NCBI GenBank assembly: GCA_963969595.1
Contig: OZ018411.1
Span: 8,062,501-8,126,500 of the forward strand
Source: Neckera pumila
Lineage: Eukaryota; Streptophyta; Bryopsida; Hypnales; Neckeraceae
Length of the DNA: 64,000 nt
Direction of reading: 5' to 3'
Shown here: piece by piece, positions 25,201 to 37,300 of the stretch
How positions within the stretch are numbered: the stretch's first letter is position 1
Layout: each line of letters begins with the position of its first letter
Program-made: the position numbers and the translations under genes
Notes under the pieces: model-generated
What the model saw: only the letters and a program-made list of their open reading frames with translations
What the model was told of the DNA's origin: nothing
Databases searched by the model: none

Positions 25201-28200
25201 TTCGATTGTTTGACTTTCAGGGTTGGTCACTTGCATGGTCATCGTCCCATCTCCAGCAATGAAAAAGGAGACCACAAGGCCATCTCTCAAGCATGCGTAC
25301 ACGCTCTTTACGGTAGGAGATTCCGAACTATCATCGGGGCCATAAGCTCGGAGCAGAATCATATGACCATCCTATAAGCAAACTAAGAACAAATTTGGCG
25401 TTAACACAAATAAGAAACAAGGTTAGCATTCTAGGACAACAAGAATTTTACCACGGCGGTAAAATTCTAATCTCAGTGTTACAGACACTCACATCGACTT
25501 GCCGAGACTCGAGAAAACTTTAGCTGTATATTGAAATAATTATATATGACGACACTGATTTCTCCTATTAGTGAGGGAAATTAGTGTCACTACCAAAAAA
25601 ATTTGGGGGAAATTAGCACAAGACAGTAATATCTCAGCCTGCACTAACATAACTATATTACAGATAGACAGATTACCGTTAAGACAAATCAGTGCAAAGT
25701 TGTTTTTGAAATGCGAAAACTTCAGATTCTGCGATAGTGCGGGAATAGCAGAGAGAAAAAATGTTCACAACAGAATTTTCCTTAGATACCAGAAGACTTT
25801 AAGAGTTGGAAACCACATCCGAGAAGAAGTAGAGAAGTCGTCTTCATCCAAGTGGCATAATCGAGGAGTAGTAGTATAATATCCAAAGTTACCTTGATGA
25901 CAGTGGTCTGGGGCTCCCATTGAATGTCACTTTTCGCTGGGAGACCAGTCCATACGAGTCCCTGATCTTCTGTAAGATGGCATTTAAACCTCTCCAGTAC
26001 AATTGCATACTGTTCCTCAACGTCGTAAGTTGCATGCTTTCCGATGACCTTCATTGCAGGCGATGGGTCGTCCATCTTGGCAACATAATCACCAAATCCG
26101 ATCTGAGCACAGAATCAAACACGAGCACATTCGATCAACACTTCCCTGTTGAATGTAAGACAAGGACGCTTAAATTGCTAATCTGGAAACCGTCTCCTTG
26201 GAATCAACATCTCAACATGAAGAGTCTTATATAAGCATATAGCGGTAGGTAGTATCATAACACAAACAATCATCTCAATAGTTTGCACGATAACAAGAAA
26301 AGTCTCCACCTGCGACGCAGCCACTCCTTGCCATACATGGTCTCTCTCATCAGCGTACAGAGCCTCAAGTATGCAATCTTCATCCCTATCATACCTATTT
26401 CGAACAGTGGGAGTTGACAAAGAAATATGAGCTAATGAGTGACATGATCATGGTTTGTTACTTACATCTTTTTATTTCTAAGACGAAATAAATCTAAATT
26501 CCGACTAACAGAAGCTCCACAAACAAGAGCTGACACAAATATCAGAATATAGATACGTTAATATTTCACTCTTGGTGGGCAAACAGAGTTAAAGAGGTAC
26601 ACCGAGTGCTAGATAATAAAGAGTAAGCTAAATAAATTTAGAAATAGATTTCCTTAAACTTGTAAGAGAATGCTCAAGTTCTCCTGATTCACAAGTGCTG
26701 AGCATAATAGAATGTCAAACCTGCAGACTCTGTAAGGTAGGCGAGTCCTTGCTCTCCCATAAATATCGCCCAGTTGACCATCAGGAAAGGCTTCCATAAA
26801 CCTCCGGTCTATGATGCTCTGAAACGGTGGAAACATCTCTCGAGGTTTGGATGGAAGCAACAACGAAGATAAATCCAACTCAAGTGGAGCACTTAGAGAA
26901 TCTTTTTTCTCTGGAGGTTTGATATTTTGGCACCCACCATCGGCCAGAAAATCGTTTCCTCTATCGAGTTCTCTCCGTTCTTCCTCAGTTAGACCGTCAT
27001 CTGGCTCCTTTTGGGGGGTGACGTCATCCACACCCTCACTGAGGTCCTTTACTGAATTATCTGGTAAGTTGAAAGCTCGTTTTTCTTCTTGAAGCAACAT
27101 CTCCAGGAACATTTTCTGAAGAACATTAGAGGGGGAGAGAGACTTAGGAACCACAAGAGAATGCAAGAGCATAATCTCCAATAGAGTGAGAATTCATCTT
27201 TTGCGAATAGTAGACTACTCACACCCACTATCATACTCAAGAAACAATCACATAACTATTAATAAGCAGAATTGTCCATGGAATTAGGTCCAAATGGGAT
27301 TCAGACAAAACTGAAGTAAACAACGTGTGAACGTACATATATGAGGGTACGGCTTGAAGCATACCAACTTCTTGTATCTCTGGATTGCAGCAAGATTCAT
27401 AGGTCCTGTTTTGGCCTTCTCTACTTCCGGCTTCCACAAGGTTTCTTCGATCGGAAAGCGGCCATGGTGGATTTTTTCCGCGTGTTTATGAGTTGAATAT
27501 AATTCCTTTGTGGGCGGTTCTGATTGTCCCCCGACAAACCACCTCAACGCTTCCAAGCACGCACCCCGTTTTTCATCCGACATGCATGGAATGATGGGCA
27601 TAGATGCCCGATTCTTACCTGAGATTGACAATGATTACACTTCATATCAGACGACCATTGACAGCTTTCAACTCATAAACAGTAGATGATGGAGCAGTTG
27701 TGATGCATTGGCATTCATAAAACAGAACCATGCGAGAGAAACAAATAGAAATCATCAAAGGAAAGAAAAAAGATCAACTAAACATGTCAACAGAGTCTTC
27801 TGTACACTAACAGAGCTAGCATACAGCAACTTAATCCCGAAGTGTCCAAATGGCCAAAAGTGGCCGCTTTTATTTCTATAGTTGAAATAAAACATTTACG
27901 AAGCTTCTAAGAGATTTACAAAATCTACAAATAGCGAGAATAAATCATTCCTTATACCTTTTAACGAAAATTTAAGCGACTATTATTTAGCTTTCAAAGT
28001 GGACTATTATTTTTCTTTTTAGCCTGGACACTCAGGAGTGGACCGAGAGGTTCAGCTTCATTTCTAAAACGGATATTCAAATTTTTTCAAATGGCAAATT
28101 TTCAGCATCAAGTAATGCCAAACGCAAATGAAGCAACTTCTAGACATAAACACATTCGTTAATAGAATCCAAAGGATACGTTATACTGATGCTAAGAACT

Positions 28201-31200
28201 GCAGCTGTGGGATTTTGGAATGTTAAGTTTATAGAACTCATTACCTGGACACCCAAGCAATGACTGCATACGCTTCTCAACTGATACAACGTCCACTGAG
28301 TCAAGAAATTCAAGGGCATTAAGAGATTTCTGCTTCAGAGTTCTCTCCACCCGTCCAACTCGGCTGAACTCGTGAACAACTAGCGAATGCTCCTCCTCAT
28401 CTTGTCGATGTACATACTCTTCTAAGAGCTCTGAAATCTCATTAGCAGCCGGATCCCAAAGTTTAGTTGATGGTCGTCGTTGTGACTCGCGATGCGTCAG
28501 ACCTGACTCTGTTCGAGACAATTTCTTCACTCCAGCTTTACCTACAGCCGACGATTTCCTTGAAGACTTCCTCTCATCCGTTGAAGACTTCCTCTCTAAC
28601 TTTGAGGATATCTTTTCATCCCCTGCAGACTGTTGCGGAAGCTTCAAACCCGAGGCCTTTCTGGAGGACTTCCTCTTGTCCGCCTCAATGGAGATTATCG
28701 ACGGCTCTCGTCCTCCAGCGGCGATTGCAGCAGCTTTTTCTTCAGCAAGCTTTGCAGCTTCTTCCTCAGCTTCGTTTTCCAGTTTCTCTGCATCTTCAAG
28801 TTTTCGTTCAGCTTCGTCACCAGCAATCTTCAAGAAGTTCGTCAACATTTCTCCAGCAGTTTGCATGTCTTCTTCAGCTTGCTTCAGTTTGATCTCCTCA
28901 ATTATTTCATTGAGAAGATCCGAGGATCTACGCATGCACGAGAGGCCAACACCCAATCTCTGGATGGAGTTATCAAACCCCTTCGCCAAACGCTGATTGT
29001 TTCTTGCAACCTCTAAGGCTTCCATATCCTCGAGAGAGCAGTCGTAGTAAGCCACTTGCTCGACCATACAATAGAGGAGCACGGGGATGCTCACCCACTC
29101 GGAAGGGACTACATTGAGCAGCGCCTTGTAATATGTCACGATGACATCCTGGGGTAAGCCAGTTTACAACGACGATAGTAAGAATGATCGTTAGACATAG
29201 ATTTTTTCAAATCAATATATTCATAACATCTGCAAGATTTCACACTGTGGTCTTGTAAGTAATGTCTGATAAAGGTACCCAGGACTATGAAGTACTGGGC
29301 TTCAATGTTTAGCAGCTAATCAAAGGTTCAACGGCCAAGGCACTCGAGAACTGGGAATAAACAAACTACAAACCTCCTCAGAAAACAAGTGAAGGATCAG
29401 AAAGAGCAGCATGAACCCAATGTATGCTTTTTGGTCGATTCGGTTTGAGTTGGAGAGCAACGGCAACATCAGGACCAAATGGAAAACGAAAAGGGAAAAG
29501 TTGGTTTGATTTAGTTATATGAAGAATTTTCTCACTAGTCTGGATTCAAGCGAGAAACTTTTCTGACAGTGCACTTTTGAGAACAACTCTAGACTAAGAG
29601 TAGTAGATTTCATTTGTTTCACATAGCGCTGAATATATTGAGACAGGATTTAGCTTTTTACTATGCCATTGTTCGGAGCATATCTAAACAACTACCTTAC
29701 CTTTATTTGAAGACAAATTTAGAAAACGCAGCATACTATAGATTATGTCTAAGTTAGGCCTCATATGGATAAATCTTATGGTTAAACGCAATCTTCGAAG
29801 TTGCTTTACCTTAAGAGAGATGCAATGCAGAGGAGAAAGCTACCGACCTTATTAGGAATAGCCTCTGGAATTTCATAATTTCCGGTAATGCTTGCCTCGA
29901 GCTTACTAAAAGCTTCAAATCGTTGCTGCAAACACACAATCCCAGACGCCACAGCCTTAGCAAGTTGTGCATACGGTAAACCACCTGGGCGAGGCTCGGG
30001 GGGGACGGGGGAAGGCTCTGTCGGCTCTGCACACTCAACCTGATAGACATAAATTTGATTGATTAGAACCTTAAAAGTTTCAGAGTGAAAAGCGACATAA
30101 AATACCAAAAGTACTCTTTCTATATCAGTTGACAAGGAGGACCCGCCAAGTCCTCCAGGTTCACTACTACACCCCCTCATATGCTCTTTGTGCAATTCAG
30201 AAGCTAGTGCACATGAGTCAAATTAATAACCATCACTCCAATGTCAGCGTAAGCAATTCCGGGCAAAATCGCTCTGAAAACTGCACTAGTGATTTTGGAA
30301 AACTCGTAAATCAAGAAAGGCAAAAAACATCCAAAGGGACTACCGCTGTTGAAATCATTCATAAATCGTAAATGACTGTCATACCGGAGGTTCCACTTTG
30401 GGCGGTGGTGGATCCTCATAAAGCACATCCAGTACAGGGATCTTCCTGGAGGGATGGTCCAGTTTGGAGGCTTGGGCGAGGGCATGGAGCTCCTCTATGA
30501 AGGGCGGCACAGGGGTCGGTCCGGCAGGCTCGGGAGGTGGTGGTGGAGGAGGAGGAGGAGGTGGAGGTGGAGGTGGAGGAGCACCATCCTCTAGGGGTTC
30601 ACCCCCTTCAACTTCGACAGCTTCCTCAAGTGGAGGCAGGGGCTTCTTTTCTAAGTTGAAAATAGCTTTGAACATGTGCTTCACTGTGGCTTGTTGGGAA
30701 AGCTCCTCCGCTGTATCTCCCAACCCCAAACACCAGTAAATGCGTGTGGTTGACACGGGATTGAGCTTCTCAGCCTCCTGTTTCCTGTCCAAATATTCGA
30801 CCATTTTCACCTGCAACAAAAAGTGATTGTCTGAAAAAGAATTACTTAATTCAATAAACTGTAAAGTATCTCCTACAGTCTTGCTGATATGGTAATTACT
30901 AACGAGTGGACAAAGAATGACCTGGAAGTGCTGTTGATGTTAATCTGTCAGCAACACTTCCAGGTCACTTCCGTGGTCCAAGTTAGCTGCAAACATCCAT
31001 CGCTCGACATGAATGAGGAACATACATAGGGACCTTATAAGATCATCTGAAGAATAAATTCAGCTGTGAAAGATTGGTTGGCAAACCATTGACACCATTT
31101 ATCTCAACCCCGAAGTGCCAAGATAAAAACAGAAATTTCACTTTGGAAGTAATAGTAAATTGAATTCAAAACATCGATTTGTACTGTTCAAAGATGGTAG

Positions 31201-33260
31201 GATACGATTTCTTCTTTCTATTAATACATTTTGTTACCGTCCTTGAAGCTTCCTAAATTTTAAGTTCTACTCCTAAAGAAATGGAAGCGGCCACTTTTGG
31301 TCATTTGGAATGAGTTTGATACATCCCAAAGATGGCGAAAATAACCATACCTTTTTCTCACAAGACTGAACGAGAGCTTTTATCTTCGCAATGTTGTCTT
31401 CCAGCAACTTCCTTTCGTCCTCTGGGCTAAGTACTTGTGCAGATGCTGCCACAATGGTAAGGAAAATGCATATGACAAGGAAGTCGGTACATTGAAAGGG
31501 AATTCCTACAACTTCGTGTTCATAATTTGAGACAAACTGGGCTTGGAAAGATACCTGATCCCTTGACGGAGCCCTTGACAGAGCCCTTGACAGAGCCTTT
31601 AACAGAGCCCTTCACAGAGCCTTTAGCCGGTGCCTTCGCAGATCCCTTGGCCGAGGTTTTAGTAGAGCCCTTCTTGGAGCCTGTATTACCACCTCCCAAT
31701 GCGGCAGCCGTGGCAGCTGCAGCTGCTGCCAAGTAGCTCGGCCTTTGCTCCAGTTCCTTCTGTTTGGCTTCCAGTTCCTCCATTCTCTCCTCAAATTCTT
31801 TTACATTCTTGAAAGCATCTTCAAGTTGCTGCCTAGCTTCCGTCTCTTTGACTTTAGCCTCCTGTTGCATATATTTAAGCAGTTGGCCTTGTATTTACAC
31901 GATGTCTGAAACCTATGCTGGCAAGGCAACAGCTGAGATTGTGAGTGGACCTCTATGTTCGTCTTGCAAGTTTCTGCGTACTGTATCCTCCGCTGCTCCT
32001 CTAACCGATGCTCTTCATCTCTGTCAATGATAGACCTCGCTGTATTCCAGAGCCAATTCAAAACTGGTTTAAAATAGCAGTCAAAGAGAAGCTTCATATA
32101 CTGATAAGTCAAGCACAACATAGGATCGGTAAGAGACGACCATCCAGTCCACGTTTGGTACCTTCAAGCACCACGTTCACAAGATCGGGGGTTAGCCATC
32201 CTGTCTCTCCTGTCTCCTGAAAACAGCAATGAAAGAACCATGAGAAAGCTGTAGGACCTACACCCAAGAGAATAAGAGATATATCAATATGTAGACTTCA
32301 TGCCTACAAACTGAGGTGGAAAGCAACTAAAATGCAACGATCTTAGACCTTAACACAAATCCAAACTGTAAGCAAGGGAGAGCAACCACTCAATGGCGAC
32401 ATTTTAGGCAAGAAAAGCTGAGCACTGTCATACATCTGTCAGCTTAACAGATAAATAAAACCGAAACGACCGATATTTCATGGTTTTAAAACGATCAATT
32501 TGATTCAACATTGTGAAGAGCATAATTCAAACAGGGCCAAATTTTAAATCACCAAAATCAGTAAAGACTGTTACACGCGTGGATCAAAAAGTAAACCAAA
32601 TTGAACAAAAGAAAGTCCCCAAATGATCACTCAAACGTGCTAAAAAATCATGAAGTCCAGAAGGGCGAAATTGTAACCACAAGAAGCACGATGTGAACAA
32701 TAGTTCTGACCCTCCCAAATACCTGAGCAGCTTTCAATTTCTCCCCCAATTCTGTCGGCGGATCAATCGCCAGCTCCTGCATTTGTATCAGTTGCAAATC
32801 TTAGCCAATTGACGAGCTCAACAACAAACAAAAACCTCCAACTTTCAAGTGAAGAATAATTTTACATTTTTCTGAACATACCTCGGTGACCAAAACGTTG
32901 ACATCCACAATGGCCATACTGAAAGCAGGCCTCCCAACTTCGTTCATAGAGTTCACGAGTGTTTCAGGGTCTACAGGCAGAAGAGTCTCAATACGAATAC
33001 CCACGCATGACCAGTTGATGGGGAATTCAGGAAGCGGTGGAGGCGGTCCCTGCAAAGCGAAGGATAGCATTTATATCTTGAGGAAATAAAATTGAAATAC
33101 TCCTTAAAAAATGCAAATGTGAAACTGCAGACTTGTAGCTGAAACATACACGAAGAACAGAAAGTATGCTAAGCTTTACCTCCTCTTCCGCTGTTACTCC
33201 TCCTTCTGCAACAGTCTCCGCATCTGCTGCAGGGGCCGGGTCTGCTTCGGGCTCCGCCAT
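19262..33260 (-). CDS. SPAG17: SPAG17/PF6-like sperm axoneme central-pair protein
   Basis: This encodes a homologue of SPAG17 (Chlamydomonas PF6), a large scaffold of the C1a projection on the central-pair microtubules that is needed for flagellar motility. In plants it would act in motile sperm. Exons, 5' to 3': 33260-33180, 33049-32882, 32776-32723, 32216-31951 (frame problem), 31861-31555, 31445-31351, 30810-30385, 30039-29848, 29148-28245, 27618-27365, 27115-26721, 26394-26310, 26102-25893, 25371-25128, 24882-24782, 24563-24393, 24143-24045, 23888-23819, 23484-22646, 22218-21895, 21814-21523, 21303-21182, 20949-20161, 20021-19936, 19734-about 19615, 19338-19262. Splice phases agree from exon 5 to exon 25. 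Family hallmarks are a YYKALLNVVPSEWVSIPVLL block (exon 9; human has a similar YY-LLNP...SVPLILHCM block), DVMTREDLVVVI...HADGT (exon 19) and a FVIHEGGHGYEFL block (exon 23). The total, about 2,200 residues, matches the family. The link into the last exon and the 3' end are uncertain. Confidence 0.9.
22800..23020 (-). repeat. EKKxS repeat array inside SPAG17 exon 19
   Basis: About eight units of 10-11 residues, each containing EKK or GKK, one residue, then Ser (KKGS, KKVS, KKAS), follow one another in this exon. The DNA shows matching degenerate about 30-bp periodicity. KKxS resembles sites for basophilic kinases such as PKA. That these serines are phosphorylated is inference. Confidence 0.7.
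24782..24882 (-). repeat. Poly-alanine/poly-proline exon of SPAG17
   Basis: This short in-phase exon encodes a GEAPAKGD start, five alanines, then a run of prolines ending in lysine. The GGA/GGT repeat on the plus strand is a likely site of length variation. It is one of two long poly-proline tracts in the gene. Confidence 0.7.
27836..28037. mobile_element. MITE in SPAG17 intron, copy A
   Basis: The terminal inverted repeats are CCGAAGTGTCCAAATGG on the left and the complement of CTGAGTGTCCAGG on the right. It lies between exons 10 (ends 27618) and 9 (begins 28245). A related copy lies in reverse orientation at 31108-31330 in another intron, sharing CCAAAAGTGGCCGCTT. Confidence 0.5.
28480..28720 (-). 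repeat. RKSS-rich segment of SPAG17 exon 9
   Basis: This part of exon 9 encodes repeated basic-serine motifs (KRKSSRKAS, ERKSSTDERKSSRKSS). Just upstream in the protein is an Ala/Glu-rich stretch predicted as coiled coil. It is a second basic-Ser cluster in a different exon from the EKKxS array. Confidence 0.6.
30520..30600 (-). repeat. Poly-proline tract in SPAG17 exon 7
   Basis: About 16 consecutive prolines are encoded, seen as a GGA/GGT repeat on the plus strand. They are followed by EPAGPTPVPP. This lies in a 426-nt in-phase exon. Proline/alanine-rich linkers are known in PF6 proteins. Confidence 0.75.
30918..30967. repeat. Short near-perfect hairpin in SPAG17 intron
   Basis: Arms of about 19 bp (TGACCTGGAAGTG...) pair with one or two mismatches around a 12-nt loop, in the intron between exons 7 and 6. 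Confidence 0.65.
31108..31330. mobile_element. MITE in SPAG17 intron, copy B (inverted)
   Basis: This is a reverse-orientation relative of 27836-28037. The match is clearest over the complement of GGAAGCGGCCACTTTTGGTC near 31285. Its left end reads CAACCCCGAAGTGCC. It ends just before exon 6 (31351). The two copies could pair in the primary transcript. Confidence 0.45.
31560..31635 (-). repeat. VKGS tetrapeptide repeat in SPAG17 exon 5
   Basis: A 12-bp unit encoding VKGS is repeated five to six times near the 3' end of exon 5, preceded by related AKGS and KKGS units. It is an in-frame coding minisatellite and the third basic-Ser motif cluster in this protein. Confidence 0.8.
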
Positions 33261-34323
33261 TTTTTAACTTCCCAGACTTACGCAATCACACTCGATGAGG
33301 ACGAGTGCAGCTCAGGAGACACCACCCCTGAAATGTATACCTCTGATGCATTCTCTCAATAGAACATACACCAAGTGTCACCTGAGCAGCATTCTGCTCG
33401 CAAAGAGTTAATTGAATATCTAGCTACCGGTATATCAAATTTTGCTTAACATTGCAGAGAATGCAGGACAAGGCGCTGTCATCTCCCTTTCCAATTTCGA
33501 ATTGCCCATACGAGATACATCTTCATCTTCAAATGCCACCATTGCGACATGTCAAAGGAACGACAAGTGCAACTGCAAAGCAAACCTGCTCCGAACATAA
33601 TATCTTCAGAATATTGGTTGTACCATCAACATGTTGATGACACCCGCCATAAGAAACGAACACCTCACAGGTCGAAGTTCCAAGCAAAAGGGTTAAAGCC
33701 ATAGTCCAAACCAATGTGACTCAAACGATCAAGATTCTATCAGAAAACCTGACCCTAGATTTAACCTAATTAAGTAAAATTGGGTATGATATTCCCGATC
33801 GACATTCCAATGAAACCCTAACAACAATGTCAGTTCCCGAATTCTTACGAAATCGCGAACTTTTGATCGATTTTTAAGTAACGAGCAGCAAGGGACAGTA
33901 TGTTACGGGTACCAAAATGTAAACCCTAACAGTTGCGTGCACATCAGAGGCAGAGAAACTCACAAGAACTTATGATTCCTGCCTTCTGGTCCCAATTGAA
34001 AGATGTACCTTAGGCCGTGTGAATGGGACCCTTGGAAGATGCCCCATTTTCGCGAGCATCCATCAACCTAAATATATAAAGAGAACACTCCGTCTGGTTG
34101 TGTCCCAGCAAAGGGCAGGACATGCGTTACGTTACTATATTTGCGAGTGAGAATTGCTACAGTAGTGTTCATACATTTTTTGTATATTTTATTTTGAAGA
34201 GGAATACTCTTGTCTTTGGTCAGTTGGTGTGTTTTTGCGGGCACTTGTGTGGGAATTGCGCTAAGTCTGCGCATCATTTTATAGTTATTGTTAAGGATTT
34301 GGTGCAAGGGCGCCCGAGGCAAG
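33261..34323. promoter_or_regulatory. Head-to-head intergenic interval with telo-box motifs
   Basis: This 1.06 kb lies between the start codons of the minus-strand SPAG17 gene and the plus-strand CTP synthase gene, so it holds both 5' UTRs and promoters. Two AAACCCTAA telo-box motifs are present at 33813-33821 and 33921-33929. In plants such motifs occur in promoters of growth and S-phase genes. Their role here, most plausibly for CTP synthase, is inference. No TATA box can be assigned with confidence. Confidence 0.6.
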
Positions 34324-37300
34324 ATGAAGTATGTCATTGTGACTGGCGGTGTGGTGAGTGGGCTTGGAAAGGGAGTCACCGCCAGTAGTATCGGCGTCGT
34401 TCTCAAGGCTTGTGGTTTGCGCGTCACGTCCATCAAAATAGGTACCACATTGCATACTGAATTCTATTATCTCGCTGTTTTTTTGTATGTAATTTATGGA
34501 AACTGAGAATTGTGTTCCGAAGCAAGCCTGCAAATTTAAATTGAAGTGAACTGGGAAACCCGGCGAGACTAATTTTGTAGGTTCAGGTGTCGGTGCAAGG
34601 GTTTAGGGTTTAGGGGTTTTAGGGTTTGGGGTTATAGCTGTAAATTGCAAAATTCAGCTGATGAGCCAGAGTTCATAGATTCTAAATTGCGAGGTCGATT
34701 ACTGAAAGGCTTTCGGTTTGCGTGGTACCTTCAGATCCGTACTTGAATACTGATGCGGGGACTATGTCACCTTTCGAACACGGAGAGGTTTTTGTTTTGG
34801 ACGATGGCGGTGAGGTGAGCTCTCAGCATAAGATAGGGTAAACCCAAATTTCTGAAATATCTCATTCTCTAAGATTGTATCCTCTGTTCTCCTCGTACAC
34901 AGTTCAAAACTCACTCCACACTTGGTCTCTGTTCTGTTATGTCAGAAGAAGGTGCATACACACAAAGTGTTAGAGTAAGGCATTTGACCAAAAGGTTTAG
35001 ACCACCTTCCTGACTTCAATTACTTTTTTAATGTCATTTCTACATGCCACGTTATTGGTTGTTACAATGTGACAGAACTCTCTATTATCAAGAGCATTTT
35101 AGGCTCCTAGGCTGTGACAATTAAAGAGGTCTGGGTGTACTTAAGCAAGACGGCTTGCAGGTGATTTTAAATGAAGTCGTTTCGACATAACTTATGTGTA
35201 GGAATTTAGTAATTAAGGCTGCGGTATAAATGTTGAAATCATGTCCTAAGACTGGTAAAAAACTGGTAAAAAATTGCAAGTTTATTTGCTTTATCAGATA
35301 TAATTGGAAATTTCCTTAGCCTTGCTTGTATTGTTTACTCATGCAGGTAGACTTGGACCTTGGTAACTATGAGCGCTTTTTGGACGTCACTTTGACACGG
35401 GAGAACAATATTACCACTGGGAAAATCTATCAGGTATGAGCAGGCTACCGGTTATAAATTACCGGTAGAAGCCGAAATTGGGCCTCTCATGTTTTCGCAG
35501 CACTTTTGAATAGGTCAATTGAGGACTTGTTTTATTGATTTTATTTATTTATTGACACATGCAACGTTCTTCACTGATTCTGGGTTTATAATTTGGTCCT
35601 CTTTGGATTGTAATTGGTCATTTGATAACCATGAATCCTTGGTCCTTTAGAGGGAACCAGTGTTCGGCCATGGTGTGCTGATATATGATTTGATTGCCTT
35701 GTTTGTACAGGCAGTGATAGAAAAGGAGAGACAAGGTGATTTTCTAGGAAAAACTGTACAGGTGTGTTGCATGAATTTTTCAGATGCTGCTTGGTCAGTA
35801 AATTCCTCAATTCGTAATGCGTTCCTAAGTGCCAAGTTTGCATCATCAAATAAACAATTTTCCGCAATTTGTTCTTTCAAAATCTGCTAGCATTTTGAGT
35901 TGTTCCAGTTTATTTTTCAACAATTGGCCAGCTTTTTCACACAATGATTTTGCAGGAAAAACTTTCAGTGACTCTATATTGTTAGATCATTTTGAATCCA
36001 GGAGTTATAGCCATCGATCTAGTTCATTAATTTGACATTGCTCCTATAAAGATTAATTCATATGATCATTCCTCATTTAAATTGTGATGGTTTTGGAATA
36101 GGTTGTACCACACATCACAGATGCTATTCAGGACTGGATTGAGCGAGTTGCTGCAGTGCCTGTAGATGAGCTTTCTGGGAGCGCGGATGTTTGTGTCATT
36201 GAGCTGGGGGGCGTTGTTGGTATGTTACTTTCACCTATCTTCAATCCAGGAATTTTCGAAATGCTGACTCCAGGGTCAGAAAAAAGGCCTTTACAGTAGT
36301 CCACGAGAAGAGTCCTCTCAAGCATGGGAATTGCATCGTGATTGTATTTGTGAGAATTGTATAGGGTACGAAGTAAGTTGGTGCTCCTGTAGAACTTTTG
36401 AAAGGTTGTTTTCCTTGGGATATGGTCCATGATGGCATCCATCGTTTACCTTATTCTTGTTTGGCATCTTTAAGTAATTTCTAAACTGGATAATCCGAAT
36501 TGTTACGCAGGCGACATTGAGTCCATGCCCTTCATTGAAGCTCTTCGTCAGTTCCAGTTCCGAGTTGGTATTTATTCTGATCATTTGCTGTGTCTAACCC
36601 GAAGGTAGAGATTAAGTAGCGGTTCAATAGTATAGAAAGTTGTAGTGCCCAATGAAAATTAAACATGTGTTAAAAGTGATAGTAGCATTTTGTGGCCCAT
36701 CATTTCAAAGAATGAATTGTTTCATGCCTAATAGAATCATGACTTGTGCTCATAGGAATAGTGCCATTCCAAGATTGTCAAATACGGTTTTTGGATTTTT
36801 CAATCAGTGCGCATTATATTGAGGATAATGTTGAGGATTACACTGAGGATTTGTTTTCTGTTTTCAACTTTTGAAATCATTCATCAAGTAGTGGAGTTTT
36901 TTATGCTTGTAATCCAGTTTGAACATTGAGGATTGTAATGAGGATTATATAGAAAGAGATGAATGGAAAATATAAAGTTCTTTTGGGGTTAGAGACACTT
37001 GCAATTAGCCACTGGTTTTACTTATTTCGTATGTTCATTAGTTTTGCGTGTTGAACCTCTTTTTTGTTAAAGCTCTGTTGAATGGTTCCTCACTTGACTT
37101 CCTGTCTTGCAGGTAATGATAACTTCTGTTTGGTTCATGTGAGCTTAGTTCCCGTGTTGGGTGTGGTGGGCGAGCAGGTCAGAGAACAGTTGCCTTTCCG
37201 TGTATTGTCGTTTGCAGTTGTGCACCTAATTTAAATTGATGGGATGGACTTCAGAAATTTTAATATCGCATATCTGCAATCATTCATATCATTAGTTTGA

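Noticed and set aside
30464..30739. Plus-strand poly-glycine frame
   Set aside because: Antisense shadow of the SPAG17 poly-proline exon.
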